28,135 nucleotides of DNA from JABDPF01 sp036351575 (GTDB lineage Bacteria; Pseudomonadota; Gammaproteobacteria; Xanthomonadales; SZUA-36): contig JAZBPJ010000160.1 of NCBI GenBank assembly GCA_036351575.1, forward strand, positions 1 to 28,135. Reading direction: 5' to 3'. Every line of letters starts with the position of its first letter. The first letter of the stretch is position 1. Both the position numbers and the translations under genes were made by a program. Below the pieces are notes generated by a model. The model worked only from the letters and a program-made list of their open reading frames with translations, had not been told where the DNA came from and ran no database searches. Below are positions 1 through 6,945 of the stretch, one piece after another.

Positions 1-115
1 ACTTGCCTGCGTCCAGGTGGGCGGCGAGTTCGGTGATCCGGTCGCCGAGTTCGGCGACGGTGCGGTTGTTTTGCATTCGTTGAACGAGGGTTGACGTTCC
101 GGAGTTGTCGCTCAT
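1..115 (-). CDS. DUF222/HNH endonuclease-like protein, N-terminal fragment
   Basis: Only the first 38 codons of this leftward gene are in the window, and the rest lies beyond position 1. The ATG at 115-113 opens a frame without stops whose translation contains VAELGDRITELAAHLDAGK. The pattern of a short polar start followed by an ELxxxIxELAxHLDA helix resembles the beginning of DUF222-containing HNH endonucleases (13E12-repeat-like family), which are common in gammaproteobacteria. The HNH nuclease motif itself cannot be seen because it would sit near the C terminus. A consensus LexA operator and a perfect -10 hexamer lie directly upstream, so expression is probably induced by DNA damage. The family call rests on a short segment and could be wrong; the existence of the gene is much safer. 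Confidence 0.5.
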   Translation of the reverse strand, partial: MSDNSGTSTLVQRMQNNRTVAELGDRITELAAHLDAGK

Positions 116-129
116 GTTTTTACCACTGA

Positions 130-135
130 ATTATA
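130..135 (-). promoter_or_regulatory. -10 element of the leftward HNH-like gene
   Basis: On the minus strand this reads TATAAT, a perfect sigma-70 -10 hexamer, immediately downstream of the LexA box. No good -35 hexamer is visible at 16-18 bp spacing. Transcription would start near 123, leaving a very short leader of about 8 bases before the ATG. Confidence 0.6.
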
Positions 136-151
136 CTGTATAAGTATACAG
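136..151 (-). promoter_or_regulatory. LexA (SOS) operator
   Basis: The sequence CTGTATAAGTATACAG fits the gammaproteobacterial LexA consensus CTG-N10-CAG with an AT-rich, near-palindromic centre. It ends one base from a TATAAT hexamer and lies 21 bp upstream of the ATG at 115, so bound LexA would cover the promoter spacer of the leftward HNH-like gene. The site is seen in the sequence; the regulation is inferred. Confidence 0.8.
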
Positions 152-324
152 CAAAATGGGTCGAGATACACCTTAATTATGTTTATAAACAACGAAATAG
201 ATGGTTTTTATAAAATGTCGGTTTTGCAGGCGTCAGCCTCGAAGAGGTGGTTTTTATTGCATATAAGCAAGGAACTACTATCATTTGGAACGGTCACTGA
301 ACTGAGTCATTTTCATACGAGCGG

Positions 325-654
325 ATGAAATACCTGGTATTCATACTTGTCCTGATCATCGCCATGCCGACCGCGCAGGCCGGCGTGTGCGGCATGGGCG
401 AGAATGAAAACGTCGTCGAGCAGACCGCGGCCAATGGCCACGACTGTTGCCCGGTCGAGACGGCCGACTCGGTCGAAACGGAACCCCCCTGCGAGGACGG
501 CGGTCATTGCAGCGGTTGCTGCACGGCCTTCAGCGCCGTTGCCGTGGCGTCCACCATTCTGATGCACAAGCGGCCCGACGGGGTATTCAAAGCGCCGCTC
601 TCTTCACTTCTGTCGAGTCACTCGGCGCCGCCGTTCAGGCCTCCCATTTCCTGA
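325..654 (+). CDS. Small exported Cys-rich protein, CopL/DUF2946-like
   Basis: This 109-residue protein has a clear Sec signal peptide (MKYLVFILVLIIAMPTAQA, cleavage probably after residue 19), so it should be periplasmic. The mature part has seven cysteines (22, 40, 41, 55, 61, 64, 65) arranged as single, CC and CxxCC groups around histidines 38 and 60, which suggests binding of a soft metal such as Cu(I). A second hydrophobic stretch (about 66-78) and an APPFRPPIS end follow. Small proteins of this kind, with Cys/His clusters and an RPPI-like end, are often found beside copper-resistance genes (CopL or DUF2946 type). The gene sits 96 bp upstream of the cusB-like gene, in the place where an outer-membrane channel gene is often found. 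The metal-binding role is inferred; I cannot assign an exact family. Confidence 0.7.
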   Translation: MKYLVFILVLIIAMPTAQAGVCGMGENENVVEQTAANGHDCCPVETADSVETEPPCEDGGHCSGCCTAFSAVAVASTILMHKRPDGVFKAPLSSLLSSHSAPPFRPPIS

Positions 655-703
655 TTCAAGACTGATCTCGTATACCGCCTGCTGCTTTCGGGCGGGTGCA
701 CGC

Positions 704-722
704 GCCCGGTTTGGTTCCGGGC
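704..722 (+). terminator. GC hairpin in the cusB leader (weak terminator or attenuator)
   Basis: GCCCGG and CCGGGC pair around a 7-base loop, and a short run of four T follows at about 730-733. A second possible stem (CCGCC with GGCGG) lies just upstream at about 676-695. It could partly uncouple the Cys-rich gene from cusBA or stabilise the mRNA. The T-run is too short for a confident terminator call. Confidence 0.3.
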
Positions 723-750
723 CTGGCTGTTTTGAAAACGGAATAGTGAA

Positions 751-2355
751 ATGAAAACGAACAAGCTGGCCGTGTTTGCGGCCGTGTTGACTGCGCTCCT
801 GCTGGGTTACGTGCTGGGCGGCCTGTCGGGTCCGGGTGAAGTAACGACCGGTGAAACGGCGCCGGAACAACCCCTGGAGAAGGATGACAGCGACCCGGAG
901 ATTCTTTACTGGGTTGCGCCGATGGACCCGGATTACCGGCGCGACGGACCCGGCAAGTCGCCGATGGGCATGGACCTGGTGCCCGTGTATGCCGATCAGG
1001 GCCAGGGTGAAGCGGACGATGACGCCATTCGTATCGAACCGGCGGTCGAGCACAACATCGGTGTGCGCACCGGGGTCGTCCGCATGCGTCCTTTGTGGCG
1101 CCGGATCAGTGCAACCGGCTCCGTCGGCTTCGACGAGAACCGGGTCAGTCGACTGCATGTCCGGGCCGATGGGTGGGTCCAGGAGGTCCGGGTGAACGCC
1201 GTGGGGGACCGTGTCCGCAAGGGCGACCTGCTGTTCGAGTTCTACTCCCCCGAAATTCTCAATGCGCAGAAAGAATACCTGCTGGCGCGCGAGCACGGTG
1301 TCGGCGGCATGCAGCCGGCGGCGCGTGAGAAGCTGCTGGCCCTGGGCGTGGTTCCCGAAGAGATTGATGCGCTCGACCGGCGCGGGACCGCCTCGCGAAC
1401 CATCCGCGTCGAAGCCCCGCAGGACGGCATCGTTACGGCTTTGAGCGCCCGGGAAGGCATGTACCTGCGCCCGGACACGGAGGTCATGGGCCTGGCGGAC
1501 CTTTCGCGCGTCTGGATCCTGGCCGAAGTCTTTGAATCGCAGACGGACTGGGTGGCCCCGGGGCAAGCGGCCGAGGCGCGCCTGGCCTACATGCCGGGCG
1601 AAGTGTTCAGCGGCACGGTGGATCACGTTTACCCGGTGCTCGACCCGGAAACGCGGACGTTGCGCGTGCGCCTGGTGTTCGACAACCCGGGCGAACGGCT
1701 CAAGCCCAACATGTTCGCGGCCGTATCGATATTCGGCCGCACCCACCTGGATGCGCTGACGGTGCATCGCGACGCGCTGATCCGGGGCGCCGGCGAGGAC
1801 CGTGTCATCGTGGCGCTGGGGGACGGGCGTTACCGGGCGCAGGAAGTCATGACGGGCATCGAGAGCGGCGAATGGATCGAGGTTATCGCCGGCTTGCGTG
1901 CCGGGGATCGTGTGGTCACTTCCGCGCAGTTCCTGATCGATTCCGAGGCCAGCCTGGCCGGGAGTTTTCGCCGGCTGGATGAGTATGAACACAGCCGCTC
2001 GCAGCAGGAGCCCGTAAACGTGTTCGGCGCGGGGGTCGTGGAAGAAATCGATCGTGCCTCGCGCCGCATGATGATTCGCCACGGTCCGATCGACAGCCTC
2101 GGCTGGCCTGGGATGACGATGCAGTTCGATGTCGGCGAGGCGGTCGATATGGACCGGGTCGGCGTCGGGCAGAACGTGCATTTCGCCATCGAGCCGGACG
2201 CGCAGGGCGTCTACCGGGTCACCATGATTCACCTGGTCGACAGCGACGAGGACAAGGTGGGAGGCGAAGAATCGAAGACCATGGACCATGGGGAGATGGA
2301 TCACGGGGAGATGGATCACGGGGAGATGGATCACGGGGAGATGCAGCATGATTAA
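751..2355 (+). CDS. cusB: CusB-type RND periplasmic adaptor fused to a CusF-like metallochaperone domain
   Basis: This 534-residue membrane-fusion protein should link an inner-membrane HME-RND pump to an outer-membrane channel. In order it has an N-terminal membrane anchor or signal (about 6-26) and a CusB-type heavy-metal segment around 53-81 with methionines 58, 72 and 74, in nearly the same spacing as the E. coli CusB Cu/Ag ligands. The hairpin/lipoyl/beta-barrel core spans about 100-410. A complete CusF-like domain follows at about 422-495, with H444, W452, M455 and M457 in the exact H-x7-W-x2-M-x-M spacing of CusF. The tail (511-534) is a run of MDHGE repeats ending MQHD. E. coli CusB is about 400 residues and CusF is a separate protein, so this is a fusion. 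It overlaps cusA by 8 bp, implying translational coupling. Substrate is probably Cu(I) and/or Ag(I). Confidence 0.93.
   Translation: MKTNKLAVFAAVLTALLLGYVLGGLSGPGEVTTGETAPEQPLEKDDSDPEILYWVAPMDPDYRRDGPGKSPMGMDLVPVYADQGQGEADDDAIRIEPAVEHNIGVRTGVVRMRPLWRRISATGSVGFDENRVSRLHVRADGWVQEVRVNAVGDRVRKGDLLFEFYSPEILNAQKEYLLAREHGVGGMQPAAREKLLALGVVPEEIDALDRRGTASRTIRVEAPQDGIVTALSAREGMYLRPDTEVMGLADLSRVWILAEVFESQTDWVAPGQAAEARLAYMPGEVFSGTVDHVYPVLDPETRTLRVRLVFDNPGERLKPNMFAAVSIFGRTHLDALTVHRDALIRGAGEDRVIVALGDGRYRAQEVMTGIESGEWIEVIAGLRAGDRVVTSAQFLIDSEASLAGSFRRLDEYEHSRSQQEPVNVFGAGVVEEIDRASRRMMIRHGPIDSLGWPGMTMQFDVGEAVDMDRVGVGQNVHFAIEPDAQGVYRVTMIHLVDSDEDKVGGEESKTMDHGEMDHGEMDHGEMDHGEMQHD
2281..2345 (+). repeat. 15-bp tandem repeat encoding MDHGE units
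   Basis: Four tandem 15-bp units of the type ATGGATCACGGGGAG follow each other, the first slightly diverged (ATGGACCATGGGGAG), then a partial ATGCAG unit. They encode Met-Asp-His-Gly-Glu repeats at the C terminus of the CusB-like protein. The nearly identical units suggest recent slippage expansion. The unit has no stop in the +1 frame, so the cusA reading frame stays open upstream of its real start. Confidence 0.9.
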
Positions 2356-5300
2356 CTCGGTCATTCGATGGTCGGTCGAGAATCGTGTACTGGTGCTGAT
2401 GCTGGCCCTGGTGCTTGCCTTTGGCGGCATCCATGCCTGGCGCAATACGCCGGTCGACGCCATCCCCGATCTGTCCGACGTGCAGGTTATCGTCAAGACG
2501 GCCTACCCGGGGCAGGCGCCGCGGGTGGTCGAAGACCAGGTGACGTACCCCCTGAGCACGGCCATGCTCTCCGTGCCCGGCGCCAAAACGGTGCGCGGCT
2601 ACTCGTTCTTCGGCGATTCCTACGTTTACGTCATCTTTGAAGACGGAACCGACCTGTACTGGGCGCGCTCCCGGGTGCTGGAGTACCTCAACCAGGTCTC
2701 CAGCCAGCTGCCGGAGGGTGTTTCACCCGTGCTGGGGCCGGACGCAACCGGAGTAGGTTGGATCTACCAGTACGCGCTGGTCGACCGCAGCGGCGGACAC
2801 GACCTGTCGCAGCTTCGTTCCCTGCAAGACTGGTTTCTGAAGTTTGAGCTGCAAGCCATTGAAGGTGTTGCAGAAGTTGCGACCATTGGCGGCATGGTCC
2901 GGCAGTACCAGGTGATCGTCGATCCGGATGCGCTGCGCGCCTACGGGATACCGCTCACCCGTGTGCGGGACGCGGTCCGATCGGGAAACCGCGAGGTCGG
3001 TGGTTCGGTGATCGAAATGGCCGAAGCAGAGTACATGATCCGGGCGACCGGCTACCTTCAGTCCGTCGAGGACCTGGAGGCCGTTCCGCTGGGAATGAAC
3101 GCGAACGGTGTTCCGCTCAGCCTGGCCAATGTCGCGGAAGTTCGGCTTGGGCCCCAGATGCGGCGGGGAATCGCGGAACTGGACGGCGAAGGCGAGGTCG
3201 TCGGCGGCATCGTCGTGATGCGGTTCGGTGAAAATGCCCGCGCCACGATCGACCGGGTCCGGCAGCGCCTGGAAGAATTGCGAGGCAGCCTTCCCGAGGG
3301 TGTCGAGATCGTCGAAACCTACGACCGCTCGGCGCTGATCGACCGTGCCGTGGAAACGCTTTCCCGCAAGTTGACGGAGGAAGTGATCGTGGTGGCACTG
3401 GTCTGCCTGCTGTTCCTCTTTCACGTGCGTTCCGCGCTGGTCATCGTCCTCAGCCTGCCGCTGGGTGTCCTGGCGGCGATATTGCTGATGAGGCTGCAGG
3501 GGCTGAACGCAAACATCATGTCGCTGGGCGGCATCGCGATCGCGATCGGCGCGATGGTCGACGCCGCCATCGTGATGATCGAAAACATGCACAAGCGAAT
3601 GGAGCGCCCGGAGTACGATCCGCGGCGTCACTGGAAAGAAGTTGTCGCAGCCGCCGGTGAGGTCGGGCCGGCGTTGTTCCTTTCCCTGCTGATCATCACG
3701 CTCAGTTTTCTGCCCGTGTTCACGCTGCAGGCACAGGAGGGGCGGCTGTTCGCACCGCTCGCGTTCACCAAGACCTGGGCCATGGCTTCGGCCGCTGTGC
3801 TCTCCGTGACGCTGGTGCCGGTACTCATCGGTTATTTCGTGCGCGGACGGATCACGCCGGAACGGAAAAATCCCCTCAACCGCCTGTTGATCGCTGCGTA
3901 CCGGCCGGTCATCGCGGCGGTCACCCGGTATCCGAAAACCGTCGTGCTGCTGGGCGTGGTGGTCCTGGCGACCGGTATCTGGCCGCTGCAGCGCCTGGGG
4001 TCGGAGTTCATGCCGGACCTGAACGAGGGCGACCTGATGTACATGCCGACCACCTTTCCCGGGATCTCGATCGGCAAGGCACAGGAACTGCTGCAGCAGA
4101 CCGACAAGCTGATTCGTTCGGTTCCCGAGGTCGAGCGGGTGTTCGGAAAGATCGGCCGTGCCGATACAGCCACGGACCCGGCGCCGCTGACGATGATCGA
4201 GACGATCATCCGGCTCAAGCCGCGCGAGCAATGGCGTCCGGGAATGACCATCGGTGACATTCGCCGGGAACTCGACCGCGTCGTCGATATTCCCGGGCTG
4301 ACCAATGCCTGGGTGTGGCCGATCAAGACCCGTATCGACATGCTGGCGACGGGCATCAAGACCCCGGTGGGAATCAAGGTCACGGGACCGGACCTGCGGG
4401 AGATCCAGTCGATCGGCGCCCGCGTGGAAACCCTGCTCAAGGATCTGCCCGGCACCGCGTCCGTGTACTCCGAACGCGTTGCAGGAGGCCGTTACGTGAC
4501 CGTCGATATCCGGCGCGCGGAAGCCTCGCGCTACGGCTTGAACATCGACGATGTGCAGGACGTCGTGCGCACGGCCATTGGCGGCATGAACCTGACGGAG
4601 ACCGTCGAGGGGCTGGAACGGTACCCGGTCAACCTGCGTTACCCGAGGGCGGTGCGCGACTCGCTGGAAAAGCTGAAGAACCTGCCGGTGGTGACGCCTC
4701 ACGGCCAGCAGATTCCCTTGCGTGCCGTGGCCGATCTGCGCGTGGAGGACGGCGCCCCGATGATCAAGAGTGAAAACGCCCGGCCGACCGGCTGGGTGCT
4801 GGTCGATATCGATGGCATCGACGTGGGCCGTTACGTCGAGGATGCTCGAGCGGCGGTCGAGGGCCAACTCGAGCTGCCGGCCGGTTACTCGCTGTCCTGG
4901 TCCGGGCAATACGAGTACATGGAGCGGGCGCAGGAGCGCTTGCAGCTGGTCGTGCCGCTGACGCTGGTGGTCATCGTGATGCTCCTGTTCCTGAATTTCC
5001 GCAGTTTCGCCGACGTGCTGGTCATCCTCGGCACTCTGCCGATGGCCCTGGTGGGCGGTCTCTGGCTGCTGTATTTGCTCGATTACAACCTCTCCGTTGC
5101 GGTCGGTGTCGGCCTGATCGCGCTCGCCGGTGTCGCGGCTGAGCTTGGCGTCGTCATGCTGACGTACCTGCAGCTTGCCTGGCGCGGGCAGTGCCGGGCT
5201 TGCCGTGCTGAAGGGCGCGAGCCGGGCCTGCCCGAGATCGAGGCGGCGGTTATCGAAGGAGCGTTGCGCCGCGCGCGGCCGATCGTCATGACGGTTGCGA

Positions 5301-5482
5301 CGATCTTTGCGGGATTACTGCCAATCCTGATGGGTGGGGGTACGGGGGCGGAGGTGATGCAGCGCGTCGCGGCGCCCATGGTGGGCGGCATGGCCAGCGC
5401 CTGCGTCCTGGCGCTCGTCCTACTCCCTGCAGTCTGGGTGCTGAGGCTGCGTGCGCACGTCTCACGCACGGTTCCGGTTTAA
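2348..5482 (+). CDS. cusA: CusA-type Cu(I)/Ag(I) efflux RND transporter
   Basis: This 1044-residue inner-membrane proton antiporter of the heavy-metal RND family has the usual family length. The N terminus MINSVIRWSVENRVLV and the segment TPVDAIPDLSDVQV are typical of CusA. Methionines 566, 616 and 665 lie in YMPTTFPG, PLTMIE and RIDMLATGIK, and correspond to the E. coli relay residues M573, M623 and M672 with a constant offset of seven. Asp405 in GAMVDAAIVMIEN matches the proton-relay aspartate. These features favour Cu(I)/Ag(I) over Zn/Co/Ni (CzcA). The ATG at 2348 overlaps the cusB stop by 8 bp and gives the family-typical start; the frame continues upstream through the repeat (to about 2288) but would add an implausible GRWIT-repeat leader. 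No channel gene follows, so an outer-membrane partner must be encoded elsewhere. Confidence 0.96.
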   Translation: MINSVIRWSVENRVLVLMLALVLAFGGIHAWRNTPVDAIPDLSDVQVIVKTAYPGQAPRVVEDQVTYPLSTAMLSVPGAKTVRGYSFFGDSYVYVIFEDGTDLYWARSRVLEYLNQVSSQLPEGVSPVLGPDATGVGWIYQYALVDRSGGHDLSQLRSLQDWFLKFELQAIEGVAEVATIGGMVRQYQVIVDPDALRAYGIPLTRVRDAVRSGNREVGGSVIEMAEAEYMIRATGYLQSVEDLEAVPLGMNANGVPLSLANVAEVRLGPQMRRGIAELDGEGEVVGGIVVMRFGENARATIDRVRQRLEELRGSLPEGVEIVETYDRSALIDRAVETLSRKLTEEVIVVALVCLLFLFHVRSALVIVLSLPLGVLAAILLMRLQGLNANIMSLGGIAIAIGAMVDAAIVMIENMHKRMERPEYDPRRHWKEVVAAAGEVGPALFLSLLIITLSFLPVFTLQAQEGRLFAPLAFTKTWAMASAAVLSVTLVPVLIGYFVRGRITPERKNPLNRLLIAAYRPVIAAVTRYPKTVVLLGVVVLATGIWPLQRLGSEFMPDLNEGDLMYMPTTFPGISIGKAQELLQQTDKLIRSVPEVERVFGKIGRADTATDPAPLTMIETIIRLKPREQWRPGMTIGDIRRELDRVVDIPGLTNAWVWPIKTRIDMLATGIKTPVGIKVTGPDLREIQSIGARVETLLKDLPGTASVYSERVAGGRYVTVDIRRAEASRYGLNIDDVQDVVRTAIGGMNLTETVEGLERYPVNLRYPRAVRDSLEKLKNLPVVTPHGQQIPLRAVADLRVEDGAPMIKSENARPTGWVLVDIDGIDVGRYVEDARAAVEGQLELPAGYSLSWSGQYEYMERAQERLQLVVPLTLVVIVMLLFLNFRSFADVLVILGTLPMALVGGLWLLYLLDYNLSVAVGVGLIALAGVAAELGVVMLTYLQLAWRGQCRACRAEGREPGLPEIEAAVIEGALRRARPIVMTVATIFAGLLPILMGGGTGAEVMQRVAAPMVGGMASACVLALVLLPAVWVLRLRAHVSRTVPV

Positions 5483-5534
5483 AAAAAATGGGGTCAGAGT
5501 AGGGGGAACCTACTCTGACCCCGGTTTTGTTTTT
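5481..5534. terminator. Bidirectional rho-independent terminator, 14-bp perfect stem
   Basis: GGGGTCAGAGTAGG (5490-5503) pairs perfectly with CCTACTCTGACCCC (5509-5522) around a GGGAA loop. An A-run (5481-5488) precedes it and a T-rich run (TTTTGTTTTT) follows, so it can terminate both the rightward cusA transcript and the leftward transcript of the next gene. The GGGGTCAGAGT arm resembles dispersed repeats I recall from gammaproteobacterial genomes, which may mean it is a REP-like element co-opted as a terminator. Confidence 0.8.
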
Positions 5535-5555
5535 GCGGTTAATCCGTCGTTCGGA

Positions 5556-6779
5556 TCACGACTGAGGAAACAGGGTTTCCATGATTACCGTGTTGCCTTC
5601 CAGAACGTCGATCTGCTGACCGCGCGGATCGAAGTCGAGAAGCACCTTGCCCGGCTCGACCGGGTTTCTGAACTCCAGTTCACCCTCGACGGAGCCGTCC
5701 TGCAGCTGGATGACTTTAATGGTTCCGACGGTGTTGCCGCCGATGCGAAGCGTGTAGCTGCCAACCGGCACATCTTCGATTTCAACCGAGAAGTCGGTCC
5801 TGTCGTCGCGCGGTTCCAGCTTGGCATCGCCGGACGCGAGCGGGTAAACACCCGTATTGGTGAGTTCGACCTCGATGTCGAGCGTTCCAAAGTCCAGGTC
5901 GCCGCCGTTGTCGTCGCCGCCGTTGTCGTCACCGCCATTGTCGTCGCCGCCATTGTCGTCGCCGCCGCCAAAGCTCGCATCGCCGGACGTCAGCACGGCT
6001 CCCTGGCTGTCGTGTACCTCGACAACCTGTCCGCGCGGATCGAAGGTCAGCAGGACTTTTCCGGCTTCGACCGGGCTGCGGAACTCCGTTTCTCCGACGC
6101 CGAGTGAAACAACGAGCTCACCACGGTCGACGCCGCCGACGAGGATGCGATAGCTGCCGTCCGCGAGGTCTTCCGCCTCGACTGAAAACTCGGTACGGTC
6201 GGCCCGTTCCTCAAAGTCCGCATGGCCGCTGGCGGTCAGGCCCTCGCGGGCAGGCGCGAGCGCGATGCGCTGTTCCGTCATCATGATATCGGATGGCGTA
6301 TCGTCGGATATGCCGCCGCTGCAGGACGTATTGAACAGGTCGGTGAAGCGCTCGACCGGGAATGAACCCGATCCGATGCCCGTCAGCTGGGTCGTGAACG
6401 TGGCGACGCCTTCCGTGCAGGAGGAAAATTCCATTTCCAGCGTGCCGACCTCGACGACGCGATCGTTCCCTTCACTGTTGGGTTCCAGGAATCCGACCCC
6501 GCTGGCTTCGTACAGGACCATGTCGATGCGATCGCCGTTTACGGGACCGACCGCCAGGAACCAGGCGGAGTCCATGTCGTCATCGTAGGTGTACCAGTAC
6601 GCCACGCCGACCTTGTCGCCGCTGTCCTGATCGATGATCTGCAGGTTGATGCCCTGGCTTTCGTGCTCGGGTTGGTCCCAGAGACCGGTGAAGCTGCGGG
6701 TGACGATGACATCCTGGGCGATCGCGCTGACGGGAAGCGCAAGGATCGCCAGGAGCAAGCCGAATATTCTCTTTTTCAT
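5556..6779 (-). CDS. Secreted protein with a duplicated ~90-residue domain and GGDDN linker, function unknown
   Basis: The 407-residue product begins MKKRIFGLLLAILALPVSAIAQ, a clear Sec signal peptide. An N-terminal domain (about 25-155) with GLWDQPEHESQGINLQII and AYWYTYDDDMDSAWFLAVGP resembles a module I recall from exported proteins of Lysobacter-like gammaproteobacteria. Two homologous domains follow (about 165-262 and 295-400); each has an ASGxA start, RTEFSVE/RTDFSVE, GSY, a GG turn, EFRxPVExGKVLL and FDPRGQ. They are joined by a low-complexity acidic GGDDN repeat linker. The ATG at 6779 was chosen because GGAG lies 6 bases upstream; a TTG at 6791 would overlap that Shine-Dalgarno sequence. 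It converges on cusA across a bidirectional terminator and is downstream of the Crp/Fnr gene on the same strand. I cannot name a function. Confidence 0.75.
   Translation of the reverse strand: MKKRIFGLLLAILALPVSAIAQDVIVTRSFTGLWDQPEHESQGINLQIIDQDSGDKVGVAYWYTYDDDMDSAWFLAVGPVNGDRIDMVLYEASGVGFLEPNSEGNDRVVEVGTLEMEFSSCTEGVATFTTQLTGIGSGSFPVERFTDLFNTSCSGGISDDTPSDIMMTEQRIALAPAREGLTASGHADFEERADRTEFSVEAEDLADGSYRILVGGVDRGELVVSLGVGETEFRSPVEAGKVLLTFDPRGQVVEVHDSQGAVLTSGDASFGGGDDNGGDDNGGDDNGGDDNGGDLDFGTLDIEVELTNTGVYPLASGDAKLEPRDDRTDFSVEIEDVPVGSYTLRIGGNTVGTIKVIQLQDGSVEGELEFRNPVEPGKVLLDFDPRGQQIDVLEGNTVIMETLFPQS
5900..5972 (-). repeat. 15-bp tandem repeat encoding the GGDDN linker
   Basis: About four and a half tandem copies of a 15-bp unit (minus strand GGCGGCGACGACAAT with small variants) encode Gly-Gly-Asp-Asp-Asn repeats between the two homologous domains of the secreted protein. 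The near-identical copies point to slippage and variable linker length; the sequence resembles calcium-binding acidic linkers, but calcium binding is only a guess. Confidence 0.85.
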
Positions 6780-6785
6780 GTATTT

Positions 6786-6789
6786 CTCC
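6786..6789 (-). promoter_or_regulatory. Ribosome binding site that fixes the start at 6779
   Basis: On the minus strand GGAG lies six bases before the ATG at 6779 and inside the longer frame that would begin at TTG 6791. This favours the shorter, signal-peptide-initiating start. Confidence 0.75.
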
Positions 6790-6921
6790 AAGTTTCAAAA
6801 ATAATAATTCTATTAGCGTCCGGGCAATCCGGAACTGGTGTCGTCCGCGCCCCGGCTTGGTTCACGAAACGCATTCCTGGTGGACCAGGGTGAATGCTAG
6901 ACAAACCCCGGGTCGCTTTCC

Positions 6922-6934
6922 GTGACAATGTCAC
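6922..6934. promoter_or_regulatory. Inverted repeat GTGAC-N3-GTCAC
   Basis: The perfect palindrome GTGACAATGTCAC lies 12 bp past the stop of the Crp/Fnr gene and about 145 bp upstream of the secreted-protein gene. A second imperfect hairpin (CCTGGT GG ACCAGG, 6876-6889) is nearby. It could be an operator for a Crp/Fnr-type protein or just part of the 3' end structure of the regulator mRNA. No promoter hexamers were recognised around it. Confidence 0.3.
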
Positions 6935-6945
6935 CAAGCGGGCAG

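Noticed and set aside
2281..2345. Possible CRISPR-like array
   Set aside because: The units are contiguous 15-bp copies with no spacers and encode an in-frame protein repeat. The same holds for the repeat at 5900-5972.
2288..2347. Upstream extension of cusA
   Set aside because: The frame is open only because the 15-bp repeat lacks a stop; it would add GRWIT repeats before a normal CusA N terminus. ATG 2348 with the 8-bp overlap is the natural start.
604..2496. Long open frame on the minus strand opposite the cusB-like gene
   Set aside because: It is antisense to a gene with clear domains, its translation is rich in His, Arg, Asp and Gln with no family pattern, and it arises from GC-rich codon bias. 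The same applies to long antisense frames at 2723-4909, 7989-9812, 10311-12983 and 21025-22044.
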